Origin: Monocercomonoides exilis
Taxonomy: Eukaryota > Preaxostyla > Oxymonadida > Polymastigidae
Reading direction: 5' to 3'
Length of the DNA stretch: 64,000 bases
Assembly: GCA_001643675.2 (NCBI GenBank)
Contig: LSRY02000015.1
Coordinates: 1,070,001-1,134,000, forward strand
The notes under the pieces were generated by a model. It was not told the origin of the DNA. It made no database searches and saw only the letters and a list, made by a program, of their open reading frames with translations. Both the position numbers and the translations under genes were made by a program. Below, in pieces: positions 36,101 to 45,455 of the stretch. The stretch's first letter is position 1; each line of letters starts with the position of its first letter.

Positions 36101-39100
36101 CGATTGATAGAACCATTCAGCGTTGCCTCGCTCTTCACCTGCAGCACAAACTTCGTCTCCCCCATCCGCCCAAACCCTCGCTCCACTGTGTCACACGGTG
36201 TTTCTGAAAACCCACACATATCATCACTCCTTCCTCCTGCTTCCACAAACACCACCTCGTCCAGCGATGGATACAGATACACAAATATCGATTGGCTCAC
36301 ATCCGCTGCTGGCTCTCCATCAACCACCCACAATCTCTTTCGCGCCTCTTCTTCCTCTTCTTCCCTCGTCGTCCCACTCCAATACTGAACATTCAGCACA
36401 ACCCGCGGCTCAGCACACACCACAAACACATCCCGCCCAGCACTTGCCGAATTCTCGCTGAATCCCATATCCTTCATCCCATATTTCATCTCCACACTCC
36501 GAAACCACACATACATCCCTCCTCCAAACCCGCTCTCTGATGGAGCCAGACACCAGCTCACTGTGCTCTCCTGGCACAGCAGAGTCCCTCCCGCAAATAC
36601 CTCCACATAGCACCCTCCCCCTCTGATCCCTCTCCCTGTGCTCCCCTCTGTCAGCGTGCAGTCCTTCATATCCACCACCTTCCCATTCCCCACCTTCCAC
36701 ACCATCATCCCCCCATTTCCCATCTGGCGCTTCATCTGCCTCACACTCACGTTCCTCATCTTCAACGAGCACTTCTCTTCCACCACAACCACACTGCTGT
36801 CTTCCTGCTCTCCACCCACCACACTCGAGTTCCCTATCACCACTTCTTCTGCCTTTCTCCCAACAATAAGCCCAGAGGCACCAACTGTTTTCACCCCTTC
36901 AAGCTCCATCCCCTCAATCACCCCACATGCCCCTTCTCCATCAAACTCCATCATCCCTTTCCCTTCAAACTCAACATTTTCAACACTCAGCTTCTCCACA
37001 TTCACCTTCCCTCCAATCACCACAACAAACGAATACATGCACTTTTCTCCACTCACCCTCATCTTCATCCCGCATTCCCTCAGTGCCAGCTCCTTCTCCT
37101 TGCACACAAACAGACTCTTCCGCTCGCACTCAAATCTCGAAGGCACACAAAACACCACCCGGCTCACCTCAACCCCCATCTTCACCTCAATCAGTTCATC
37201 CCCTGCCTCCCTTCCATCCTTCTCAACAATAATCTCCCTCTTTCCCTCTCCTCCATTAATCTCCATTTCTCCTTCTCCTGCAAGCACCATCCTCTCCAAA
37301 AACACAAACGATTCCTGCAGCACCACATCCGCCTTCCCTTGCACACTTCGCACCTCCCCCGCAAACCCAATTGTGCTGCACGGATACCACTCATACCCGC
37401 AAAGCGGATAGTCAACCCCACTTTCTCCTCCCACATACACTGGTGCCATCCATTCTCCCACAAACACTGCAAGCGGCACTGTCATGCTCCGCTCAACATC
37501 ATACCCTTCAAACTCTCCCAGCCTTCCTTCCTCTCCAGGCATTTCCAGATCCATCTTTTCTCTTCTGACCAGTTTCACCAGATCCCCTCCCATAACATAC
37601 ACATTGTCTCCTCCACTCACCCCATGGTTCTTTTTCTCTCCTTCCTCAAATCTCACCCCAAACACTGAAAACTCACTCCCTCCATTCACACACTCCAAAT
37701 ACATCCCTCCCCCATATCCTCCTTCTCCATCCCCTTTCTCTGCCTCACACATCCCCATCACTGTCTCTGCCTCTGTCTCTGTGCTTCCCACACTCAATGA
37801 TCCGCTCCCACTCACCTCAACCCACATTCCTCCTCCGTTCCCTCTTCTCGTTTTGCTCCCTTCAATCTTCACCTCACTCACCACTGCCACCTCCCCATCC
37901 CCAACAGCCATGCTCACAACTCCTCCATCTCCTCCCTCAATCGCCACTCCACTGAATGAGCTGTTCTTCACCTCCACCAACTTTCCATGGCGATCTCCAA
38001 CCACGCCACACACAGTGCTGCTCCACCCGCTCACACTGCAATTCCTCATCTTCAGCTCTCCCTTCTCCAAACACTCAAACATCTCCTTTGCCCCTTCCCC
38101 TCCAACCATGCTCGCCTTCATCCCCCTCACCTCCGCACATCCTCCACTCCCAACAACAACACCCCCAAACATGGAAAACACAACCGAGCATATCTCCATC
38201 TCAACCACCGTCAACGAACCTTTTTCCACCACAAACAGCCCAAACTGACAATGATCCACATTCTCATCACATACTGCTTTGCACTCCTCAAACAACCCAC
38301 TTGCTGTAATAAACCCAATCAAAAACACTCCCTCCTTCATGCCATTCAGTGTTTCCTCCAGCACAAACTCAAGCTTCCGCATCTCCACCACTCCTAGCAC
38401 CTCAACCATCCCACTCCCTCCGCTCCCATCCCCAACCATCTTCATCCCCACACCTTTCACAGACCCCCTCACAACATATCCATCCACACTGTCCAGCACA
38501 AGATCCTCATCCACACTCACCCCCGACACAACCTCCACCACTTTCTGCTTTCCCACAATCCGCCCCAGTGAATACCCCACTCTCCTGCACATGTAGCTCC
38601 TGAATCCACACGCTGTCGTGTCTGCCCCGCTCTCCGACACATACACAGCCACAGGAGGTGCCAGCAGATAATACCCCAGCGGGATCACAACACTTTGCTC
38701 TTCCTCCTCAACTCCTTCCATCTCATTCTCATCAAACTCCTCTCCAACTGCTTCAAAGAATGGCAGTCGCTCCAAAACAATGCTCTCTCGCAGCGACGGG
38801 GACATCACAAACACATTCCTCCCATGCTCTGCCCTGTTATCCTCAAATACTGGCTGCTTTATCGCAAACTCAGATCCAACACTCTCCAGCACCAGATACA
38901 CTCCGCCTCCCTTCCCTTTCTTTCCCATCGCTGGTGCAGTGCACCCTCCAAATGTACATTGCTCCAAACTCATCTGGCTCGTCTCTCCCACCTCTCCATA
39001 CACCCCTCCTCCTCCTCTCTTTTCCATCTCCGCCCCACAATTCCTCAGTGTGCAGTTGAATATCACCACTTCATTTCTCTTCCCAGCCTGCCTCTCAACA

Positions 39101-42100
39101 TGCACTCCACACCCGTCTCCACTCACCTTCGTCATCCCCGTGATGCTTGTGCTCTCCACCCGAACACTCCCACCCCCTCCACACCACACAGCACTGCTGC
39201 TGCACTCACCAACAGCCTCCACTCTGCTGTTCTGCATCACCAAGCTCCCCATCTCCCTCACTGCAAATATCCCCTCCTGTGTGCTGCTCCTTGTCCCACT
39301 CACCACTGTTCCATCAACGAGACCGCTTGTCCCGCTTCCACGCACACTCAGCAGCCACCCTCCCCCAAACACAACACCACTTGCACTGAACCGCGTCATG
39401 TTCACCTTTCCACCAACCACCACACAGAAGCTGTATCCAACAACCACTCCTGCCCTCTCGCTCACCACTCCGCAGTCATGCAGCACAAGCTCCTTTTCTG
39501 TGCAGCACACAAACGATTGGCTCCCTGAAAGACTCTCGCAAAGGCCGAATGTGATGTTGGTGAATCGCGTCGAGATCCTCGTCTCCACCAGCCCACATTC
39601 CTGTGCTGCTCCACCCCCAGCCACTCTGATCTGCGTTCCCTTGCTCTTCACAGACACCTCATATCCATACCCCTCAAACACCATCCCTCCCTCAAACTCA
39701 TACGGCTGCTCCAGCTGCATCCGCCGCACTGACGATCTGAAATGTGTCGCCTTTGCATACTCCATTGTCGAGCACGGTGCCACTCCAAATCCACACATCA
39801 CATGATCCACCCCTGCCCTGCCGCTCACAACCACAGTCGTCGGAAACGTCCGCCAGAACAGAACAATCGGCACTGCTGCTCCTATCTCCCTCGCCTCAAA
39901 CCCCATCACCTCCTCCAGATTCTCCTCATCCACTGCAAACCCAAACCTCTCCTTTTCACACATTCCCCTGAGTTCTGCTCCCACCACAAACACATTCTTC
40001 CCATGCACCCCTTCATTCTCCCACATCTTCACCATCGCAAACATAAAATCTCTTCCCCCTCCTGCACAGTCGATCATCATCCCTCCCCCAATCCCTCTTT
40101 CTTTTTCCCTCTTCTCTGCTCGGCACTTCCCAAACTCAGTCGTGGTTGTCTTTGCACTCGAGTTCCCAACCATCACACTCCCGCCTGGCTGCAACTTCAC
40201 CATCAATCCCCCTCCATTTCCATCTCTGCACACACACCCAACCAGCTTCCATTCCATCACCTCCAGGCATTCTCCATCCCCAACCCTCACATCCATCACT
40301 GACCCATTCCCTTCATCGCGCACAACCCTGTCAAACTCTGTTCGCACAAACTCCACATTCCCAACAGACCCACACACAACCATCGCAGTGCTCCTCAGCT
40401 CAATGTTCGCAAACAAGCAGTCTGCAAACTTCGCCACCCCATCGCTCACTTCCACAAACCCCACCTGAAACGGGTTTGCCTGTGCTTCTGACTCGCTTTG
40501 AAACACACACTCCTTCGCCTCCACAACTCCCTTCCCAGTCATCTTCACCACACTCGATCCTGCCGATGAGCTCGAGTTGTGAATCACACTGAACTTGCCC
40601 ATCCTCAATTCTCCACTTGTCACTTCAAACAGCCCAGACCCTGCCATCACCCTCTCAGATATCACTTTCGAGTTGTCTCTTCGATCCCCATCAAACACCA
40701 TCGTGCATTCCCCAACATTTACACTCATTTCTCGGTATTCTCCCTCCACCACTGTTATCTTCCGCCTCTCTCTCACACTCAGCGCATGCTTCACTGTTTT
40801 GAACGGTCTTGCGTGATCGCCCCACCCTACTGTGTCTTCTCCTCTTCTCCAGCTCACATACAACTCTGCAAACGAATCACTCGCTGTTGGTGGATTTGGC
40901 AGCCATTCGGTTTTGTTCACTTCCCCATCCGTGGCTCGGAGATTAGTACTTGTCGAATAACAGTATTTAACATCTTCATCTTTGATAATTCCAATCCAAA
41001 TATCATGAGTCGAAATGTCAGCTCCAGCATTTTCCACATTCAACGAATTACCACTGAAAAATAGGAAGGTAATGCATGCACCAATCGGAGTTCCATTATT
41101 CCAACAAAAACTCAAAGCACCATAGTTATTGGCACAGCAATTACCAATAGCACAATCACTTATTGTTGCAGTTCCATAACCCGACCAATAATTGAGCCCT
41201 CCAGCATTGACCGAAGCATTTCCATTCTTTATGATGCAAGACGACACTGTTCCACTTTTATGCTCACAAATACTAAGCAAACTGTAATATTGCGCAGAGC
41301 AATTAATAAAGCAACAACTTTTTATTTGACAATCTGTTAAATTTCTCACCTGAATCCCTCCGCACACGTATGAGCAATTGGAATTTGTTGCATTTATGTC
41401 AAAAATGTAGGCTTTCAACAAGTATCTCAAATGCGCGCATCCTCCTTGACATGTGTCATCTTGATTCTCATTTCCACTAGAGCATTCATTGAACCAGCAT
41501 CGCAATAATTCGCATGTTGTTGACTCACCAAAAATAGCTAAAGCCCCGCCGCTGTCTGTTGGCGATGTGCATTTGAAGAAACAATCAGTAATTTTTATGT
41601 CTCCTTCTGCGAAGACTTTTCTTTCATTGAATGTCTGGTTTTTCTCTTCGACTGCACTGTTGGCACAGCCCACATATGATGTATTTTTGCAGCTGAACGA
41701 AATCTTCGATGGTGCCACCACTGTTCCGTAATATGGCTGGAAGCAGTCCACAAAATAACTGCCTGACACTTCACATGTCTCTGCGAAAAGCTTCAGTTCT
41801 TCCTGTTTTCCATTTTCTGCTCTTCCTCTTGTGATGTTCTTGAAGTTGCATTCCATCACACTGACACGCACAAACGATCCACCACACAAAAGTGAAGACT
41901 CTTTCATTCCAATTATCGCATCAACAAAACCAGATTCTCTCAAAACAAACTCCAAATACTCTTTTCCCTCCATCAGTGGTGCCTTCAGGCAACCAAAATC
42001 TCTTGTTGGTATCATTGAAACATTTTCCATAATTGCCTTCCCGCTTCCAACTCCAAATGGCTTTTTGCTCAGATCCATCCCTCCAATTTCACAACAAAAA

Positions 42101-42453
42101 AGCTCTATCAGCGACCTGCCGTTCACATTCAGAGTATAAGCATTCTTCGAGCATTCAATCTTCATTCCTTCAAAGTGCACACTCGAATTCTTCACCACAA
42201 AAACACCCTTTTCTTCGCTTGGCGAGGCGACTTTCGCAACCTTCAGCATTTCATCCTTCACAATATCTCTCATAAATGTGTTTCTGATTTTTTCATTCGC
42301 AAATGCAGAAGCAAATGCTGAACCGCTCGTATTCGTCTTTCCTTCGTTTTCGTTGAAATAAGTCATTGACCGATTATCAAACCCATCTCTTCCTTTCCCT
42401 TCTGTGTGCGAGACAATTGCAATCACAAAGATGGCAATGCAAAAAACTGTCAT
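30157..42453 (-). CDS. Giant beta-helix receptor-like protein with cytoplasmic pseudokinase
   Basis: One intronless frame of about 4098 aa. The start is the ATG at 42453, which opens a signal peptide (MTVFCIAIFVIAIVS); the frame is open a little further upstream only through a GTG. The ectodomain has at least eight modules of 310-400 residues. Each begins with a strand such as VYVSESG followed by D, CG, PC and T, for example SGVDYPLCGYEWYPCSTIGF, near residues 530 (variant without Cys), 870, 1270, 1670, 2065, 2430, 2740 and 3140. Between them run beta-helix rungs with G-x-V, N-C-S and GGG-Y patterns, as in pectin-lyase-like folds. A single membrane helix lies near 3660 (LLIVGIVIVVILLVIVVVLV). 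The tail ends in a kinase-like C-lobe (RWKAPELLNG, FSIGMMLWECLT, near 3960), but the catalytic loop is NLSPHIVLF rather than HRDLKPEN and no DFG is present. It is likely a surface sensor or adhesin; the ligand is unknown. Confidence 0.85.
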   Translation of the reverse strand: MTVFCIAIFVIAIVSHTEGKGRDGFDNRSMTYFNENEGKTNTSGSAFASAFANEKIRNTFMRDIVKDEMLKVAKVASPSEEKGVFVVKNSSVHFEGMKIECSKNAYTLNVNGRSLIELFCCEIGGMDLSKKPFGVGSGKAIMENVSMIPTRDFGCLKAPLMEGKEYLEFVLRESGFVDAIIGMKESSLLCGGSFVRVSVMECNFKNITRGRAENGKQEELKLFAETCEVSGSYFVDCFQPYYGTVVAPSKISFSCKNTSYVGCANSAVEEKNQTFNERKVFAEGDIKITDCFFKCTSPTDSGGALAIFGESTTCELLRCWFNECSSGNENQDDTCQGGCAHLRYLLKAYIFDINATNSNCSYVCGGIQVRNLTDCQIKSCCFINCSAQYYSLLSICEHKSGTVSSCIIKNGNASVNAGGLNYWSGYGTATISDCAIGNCCANNYGALSFCWNNGTPIGACITFLFFSGNSLNVENAGADISTHDIWIGIIKDEDVKYCYSTSTNLRATDGEVNKTEWLPNPPTASDSFAELYVSWRRGEDTVGWGDHARPFKTVKHALSVRERRKITVVEGEYREMSVNVGECTMVFDGDRRDNSKVISERVMAGSGLFEVTSGELRMGKFSVIHNSSSSAGSSVVKMTGKGVVEAKECVFQSESEAQANPFQVGFVEVSDGVAKFADCLFANIELRSTAMVVCGSVGNVEFVRTEFDRVVRDEGNGSVMDVRVGDGECLEVMEWKLVGCVCRDGNGGGLMVKLQPGGSVMVGNSSAKTTTTEFGKCRAEKREKERGIGGGMMIDCAGGGRDFMFAMVKMWENEGVHGKNVFVVGAELRGMCEKERFGFAVDEENLEEVMGFEAREIGAAVPIVLFWRTFPTTVVVSGRAGVDHVMCGFGVAPCSTMEYAKATHFRSSVRRMQLEQPYEFEGGMVFEGYGYEVSVKSKGTQIRVAGGGAAQECGLVETRISTRFTNITFGLCESLSGSQSFVCCTEKELVLHDCGVVSERAGVVVGYSFCVVVGGKVNMTRFSASGVVFGGGWLLSVRGSGTSGLVDGTVVSGTRSSTQEGIFAVREMGSLVMQNSRVEAVGECSSSAVWCGGGGSVRVESTSITGMTKVSGDGCGVHVERQAGKRNEVVIFNCTLRNCGAEMEKRGGGGVYGEVGETSQMSLEQCTFGGCTAPAMGKKGKGGGVYLVLESVGSEFAIKQPVFEDNRAEHGRNVFVMSPSLRESIVLERLPFFEAVGEEFDENEMEGVEEEEQSVVIPLGYYLLAPPVAVYVSESGADTTACGFRSYMCRRVGYSLGRIVGKQKVVEVVSGVSVDEDLVLDSVDGYVVRGSVKGVGMKMVGDGSGGSGMVEVLGVVEMRKLEFVLEETLNGMKEGVFLIGFITASGLFEECKAVCDENVDHCQFGLFVVEKGSLTVVEMEICSVVFSMFGGVVVGSGGCAEVRGMKASMVGGEGAKEMFECLEKGELKMRNCSVSGWSSTVCGVVGDRHGKLVEVKNSSFSGVAIEGGDGGVVSMAVGDGEVAVVSEVKIEGSKTRRGNGGGMWVEVSGSGSLSVGSTETEAETVMGMCEAEKGDGEGGYGGGMYLECVNGGSEFSVFGVRFEEGEKKNHGVSGGDNVYVMGGDLVKLVRREKMDLEMPGEEGRLGEFEGYDVERSMTVPLAVFVGEWMAPVYVGGESGVDYPLCGYEWYPCSTIGFAGEVRSVQGKADVVLQESFVFLERMVLAGEGEMEINGGEGKREIIVEKDGREAGDELIEVKMGVEVSRVVFCVPSRFECERKSLFVCKEKELALRECGMKMRVSGEKCMYSFVVVIGGKVNVEKLSVENVEFEGKGMMEFDGEGACGVIEGMELEGVKTVGASGLIVGRKAEEVVIGNSSVVGGEQEDSSVVVVEEKCSLKMRNVSVRQMKRQMGNGGMMVWKVGNGKVVDMKDCTLTEGSTGRGIRGGGCYVEVFAGGTLLCQESTVSWCLAPSESGFGGGMYVWFRSVEMKYGMKDMGFSENSASAGRDVFVVCAEPRVVLNVQYWSGTTREEEEEEARKRLWVVDGEPAADVSQSIFVYLYPSLDEVVFVEAGGRSDDMCGFSETPCDTVERGFGRMGETKFVLQVKSEATLNGSINRHGKSLTIRGSNTKGVMNVGRMGHVEVVEGGEQASLVLSKLVVKLPAESEKEEFVEMSVGVVMIVDCKFDGEESEEGSGSSVASVWVGSVKGGEMQIERVTVRGIEFCGGGIVRVGDGRVELGFVTVEDVKTNGEGMIVGENGSEMEMSGITMERCEMGMGSGVVVKLGKRCRVENNSMFTGCVSEEGDGGGLKCEVAEGGVVVIENSTFEGCEARGSEGKGGGMYMSVVGESREDCFAVKGCVFERNRAVEGADMFVVCEDLNATILPKRFEMELVGEDEVSKVELRGRDNGRFARESVDLLLFLVKFSGDEVHVSEGSGMDVLGCGKEEIACETLWCGIGHLKEESEQEEQKVVVSDRCVVSDCFVFERGTMICGPEAEEAKQAKMRVEWELKSDGCEAVMWSCERLSVRIFVISLPQVFGSGQSMVLGTEGGVVNVSNVGFEWRESGVVGYRIVSTLKGMLNVQNCSVREASFEKVPFAVHSSVVVESLEADGIASEGSRAGGVMEIELSGEEKAVLRSTNARGCKCSVSEGRGGFVHVNGSEARSASLLTLRGVVFEGNEAWKGKNVYLECADLNGSVNEETFVFEFGEMEKDSNLFVGSDGIHKDTDLFRFLVGYENWMVHVSWSGHDVKRCGSEADPCHTFWKGMGQVEAGQGKRKMVIGEKSEIRDGYKVRDFEVVSFGGSDEKRVKSEMVFGMGAGGKCGHLEGDGNLELSHLAVSAMAGFVNEEGALITGRSGMLMMKDCKLSWDGDRDSVMEVSFVQAVRGQMVLEDVRADSVSAGKSMIVASHEVSVQVRGMRVSSCNISSGSVIEVVASSASTISRADLGVEAGGRKQQKERNSEERGLVVNRSEFEFVKGAGDGSRVVSYLDWMGKGVELVDCVFTGCEGAGNEKGGAIFVEVGAEGWYELRECRVEKCGCSTEKGRGGGMYVRTDGAGKLGMLIAPKKFEANTAFAGRDVFVECDNLRRQINETHFRMSFDEDVFVRQNAILGIDRSEQSREPMDLLDLILVYQADTIIVSSAEGRNGEDKRQCGVVEQPCLSVGYGLMHVSHKVESRLIVDGKSVMDREMEFEEVSVLSRGRAAAEVAVAGQIEGERRSVVECRGAVEIRLLAFRFAEVMEGGHCVLFGCTEGSVSLEGCEFSPVEGADASAVHLTLIEASGAEVYISDVKVAKLEVECVCEVEGVGVSGNVVFERLKVEEVKVGRRAMGLSWQAGGRQGETGSCEVLLCSLGNVSFGDEEGRIAEIDVGGCLVEVFNSSFVNEWKGKRQGELALFGHCTDMKIVSCLFCGGKGSEENGCEEEEKVLFGLSEVCKWNGSVVELEGSAGVMRDTRVEKSGAGGLLVDGGKVRVEKGEFVENKVHIAGYESVRRNVRCSGGGEVDLRSLKGGDGAKENSSLWILEEGCSLLGIAAERASPLFIPELEEVEMKEEGESMHLITKGELLLPCNLSLKVIFRRGDEEATEGYEFDEEGFVWENEAHARIPLVKVTEADEEIEISCFVKFGSATAPSYTRSVVLKNRSEPKVNGDEMVVEGGKEGKSYWLLIVGIVIVVILLVIVVVLVVRWKKIKNEAEDLREIVNDNIKKDPKAFEMVTMEMSPEEQWRRAENEAEKKNEERMKKRVYEKSLGHSESSEHLLSESGSTEYILGKDSDKIPQWMLEKDEEEEIRKRTPSPSISSTSTTDSDSTFVQREDLCPTTSSMSNLVDAMACSSPHEKLIVDLRDSLFMLLHGRNEKKEMAIGTLKEREQTAAQILFWVANGALHSFDEMENPLQSLNNLSPHIVLFSEHMVICIAMHSDCSSDSDTSSSISSSTVVTSASDDESDSLPSSAFEDDEDNRKECLRWKAPELLNGTKKHATKKTVVFSIGMMLWECLTLQIPFGDYEAETAGEKIKNGERPNMGVIETSSFGETTKACVMLQAKSRPTLVELKREFFGHFPAEMVVVTASDAIDDENVSDVGRGSDIGSSSFSDTSFL

Positions 42454-42536
42454 TCCCCAATCTTTCTTCAAAATGATAAACACAATAAATATCACAAAAA
42501 GAAAGGAAAGATAATTAAATATTCAAATGGGTTTGA

Positions 42537-42850
42537 TCATGCCTTTTTGTGTTTCTCATCGATTTCATTGATTTCTGTCTTTCGTTCCATTCCATTTGCA
42601 TTTTCATATAATCGTTGCTTCATCGTTTTTTTTGAATTTCTTTTAAATTTATGTGATTCGTTCTCTACGAAAAAATCATTCCATTCATCGTTTGGCTTTG
42701 TAATATTCATTTTTATCGAATTCCTTGAACTGGCATCTGAACATCTATCAAAAATAACACAATAAAATTTATTAGTTTTTCTGTAAAAAATGAATTGCTT
42801 CAAAACAGACTTTGGTATCAAAAAAATTCTGGAGATAGCAAGAATACCAT
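42537..42850 (-). CDS. Small basic hypothetical ORF (105 aa), doubtful
   Basis: An ATG-started frame on the minus strand codes for 105 aa, K/N/E-rich in the second half, with no recognisable domain. It lies in the spacer between the surface-protein gene and a possible plus-strand gene and overlaps the start codon of the latter by two bases on the opposite strand. A TTTTTGATAG acceptor-like site inside it would allow a spliced alternative. It may be non-coding. Confidence 0.2.
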
Positions 42851-43454
42851 GTTAGAATTTTGGAACTTTTTGAGAAACAATCTGTACTTTTTGATTTCAG
42901 TCATTTTTTTCATTTTTGGCGTTGCAATCAGTGCGAAAGGAAAGGGATATCAATTGAACATGTTAATTGGTATTGCTAACTTTCTCTTTTGAGATAGAAC
43001 AAGGATTAGGAAAGTCGCCATATCCCCCCCAAAACAAATCTTCAATTTATTGTTCTGCGCGTTCAAGCGATGATCATGGAAGATTGCTCGAATCTATTTG
43101 AAACTTTTTGCAATTATATCATGTCCTCGTTCTTTGATGCTGACATTCTTTTGCTCTAGTCAAACTCACATGCAATCAATTCGTGAAAAACATTATGAAC
43201 AGATTTTGCTGATATTTTTCAGAAATTCAAATAAATATTCAAGTGTAATTTTCATTATTGCGAAAGTTCATGAAGACATCTCAATATCTTTTTTCATTTC
43301 ATGGATTTATTTTTGATAAAAATCCTTTTGTTCACAATTTGTAGCATCAATAGTTATAGCTGCTGTAAGTGTAGGCGCAACTTTCCTTTTGGGCACCCAT
43401 GCAAATGAAAGGTGTGAGCGTCTGATCTTTCAAAAAGAAGTTCAACTCTCTTGA
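42849..43454 (+). CDS. Possible two-helix membrane microprotein (76 aa)
   Basis: Exons 42849-42969 and 43345-43454 total 231 nt, or 76 aa. The 375-bp intron starts GTATTG and ends TTTGTAG. The first exon encodes a helix (LYFLISVIFFIFGVAISA) after FWNFLRNN. The second encodes another (SIVIAAVSVGATFLLG) and a short charged tail. The phase fits and the two helices are separated by a basic loop, as in many small ER subunits, but I cannot name a family. The intron is longer than any other modelled here, and two short open pieces lie inside it, so the model is tentative. Confidence 0.35.
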
Positions 43455-44490
43455 TATTATTGTTTTTTCTAAGTGTTCGCTGAATAAACGATTAAATCAA
43501 TACAACACCTCGATGCACAAAGACACATATCTTTTCTGTGTTGGTTTTTAACATGTTATGTCAATTTGAAATTTGTGGGCAGAATTCAAGGCAAGAATCA
43601 ATATTGTCATTCAATTGTTCCATCAAGCAGTTTTCAAGCAAACCCTTCCGAAAAGTGTTGTAAGAAAATTATGAGTAACACAAAATCTGGCTAACATTGT
43701 TTTTGCGTACTTGCTGCACTTGAAATAAACGATTTTCATTTTGAGCTTTACCCATTGCAAAATTTTTCATCATTGAATAATCAATTTTGGCGAATAGCCA
43801 GTCATCTGTTCTTTCTGAGAAGCGTAGCGTTTGTTACCATTTATTAAGTGTGCATGCATTTCTCATTTCCTGTTGTGTTTTAAATGCTATGTTTCTGCAA
43901 GCTGTTCTATTTGATTAACTTGTAATTTCACATTTCTTTTATAGTTGTGCATTAAAATTGGCTTGAAATGCATCGTACAACTTCACACTCAAAAGTACGT
44001 GACGGTTGTTTTGAAACTAAAAATTCATCGAAAACTACTGAACGGGAAACAATTGTTTGGGTTTTATTTAACAATTTTTCTTTCGATAATCCATTTTTTG
44101 AACTTTTTTCCATGCAAAAATACAATTTTAAATAGTGAGACATATCCCTGGACCTAGAAAATTGCTTGATGGAAATATCTTTACAGCGCATAGAATAATA
44201 CAAAACACATTCATGTTGCATATTCCCTTCTTTTTTTGATTGAAGAATTTCCTTAAAGATACCTTGCATAAAATGTTCAAATAGCACTACATAATCTCTG
44301 TCTTATAGAAATTGTCTGCTTTCTCATCCGGAAGATATTTTTCGTTTCTGCGGAAAATAATCTTTTTTTTATTTACTCATTGGACCGACGGATATTTCTC
44401 CTCAAAGTTTATTTTTCGATCATTGAATCCGCATCAACGAACATAAAAAGATAAAGCGTTGTTTTCTTCCGTCATCCCTTGAAAAAATTT
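43455..44490. other. Gene-free tract
   Basis: About 1 kb of AT-rich sequence. A minus-strand frame at 43952-44287 and a plus-strand frame at 43945-44157 overlap each other and neither shows a domain or plausible splice partners. Nothing else is recognisable. Confidence 0.45.
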
Positions 44491-44499
44491 CAACAAAAG

Positions 44500-45455
44500 A
44501 TGGAACGATTTGAATGCATATATTTCAAAGACAATTTTGAGTGAGAAGAAATAGATGAAAAACTATATCCAAACGTATATGAAATAGATGTGAATGATGA
44601 AAATTGAATAGTTTTCTGAACCAATGATCTTTAGAAAACGCAGGAGACGGACAATACAAAAAAGTTCAATGGTTTGCATTCATTGTTGCATTTATGTTCT
44701 AACAAATATTGATCTTTTCAAATGGAATGAAGAATTATTTTTCGGGCTTGAACATTGCAATGAGGAAGATCAAAGACAGAAAATCCTTGAAATGAATGAA
44801 ATTGTGCACAAAATATATGAAGAAAAATTTGGATACGGTTTCACAGAAGAGCTGTTCAATAAAATGAACAAAATGATAGAAAAAAAGAAAATAACATTGG
44901 AAAATACCATTGTACTATTGAAGCACATATGCTGTGATTGGGAATTAATATGCATTTTATGTTATTCTTTTGAAGGATCTTCATTGAAAGAAAGATTTGA
45001 AAGGATGATAGTTGATGAAAATGAGAAGAAAGATACAAGGAATGAAAACCTGCTGGCTGATCTTTGTGGATGTTATCTGTTTCTTGGCTGTTGGCTCTCG
45101 CGGGAAGTCCTTTTTATTTGCATTCGCTGCCTTGTAAATGCTGCATTGAACAAAGAGGAAAACAATGAAGTTCAAAAAGAGGCGGAAAATGCATTGTTGG
45201 CCTTGAGCTACGCTGGATCTTATGTATGAGCATTTCTGCTTCATTTTTGATGTTATTGAATCGTTTTCTCCTTCTTTTATAAGGATGTTGAAAGAGGACT
45301 TTTCTTGGATGACATAACGGAAACGATGAAATATCATCAGGAGAATCACAATCTGATGCAACATATCTGATAATTAGCTTGGCAGTTTTTGATTTACCGA
45401 CTTTGGAGTGATGAAAGTTTGGAAGAAGAAATTGTGAATGAGCTATGTTTTATGA
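44500..45455 (+). pseudogene. Decayed member of a repetitive oxymonad protein family
   Basis: The open part (44624-45229) encodes a helical, charged protein: GLEHCNEEDQRQKILEMNEI, ELFNKMNKMIEKKKITLENT, ERMIVDENEKKD, LLADLCGCYLF, EVQKEAENALLALS. A splice at 45229 (GTATGA...TATAAG, about 60 bp) continues with DVERGLFLDDITETMKYHQE. The frame then hits TGA TAA near 45370 but goes on in the same frame with WQFLIYRLWSDESLEEEIVN, so the stops are lesions in a formerly longer gene. The 5' part (44500-44623) is also broken. I associate this sequence pattern, from memory, with a family present in very many copies in Monocercomonoides; its function is unknown. The 3' end is cut by the inserted duplication arm. 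Confidence 0.6.

Noticed and set aside
31127-39805. Long plus-strand open frames (up to 904 codons) opposite the giant surface-protein gene
   Set aside because: They are antisense shadows caused by the strongly biased codons of the minus-strand gene. Their translations are Ser/Pro/His/Thr low-complexity with no domain, while the minus strand reads as one continuous protein with signal peptide, modules and membrane helix.
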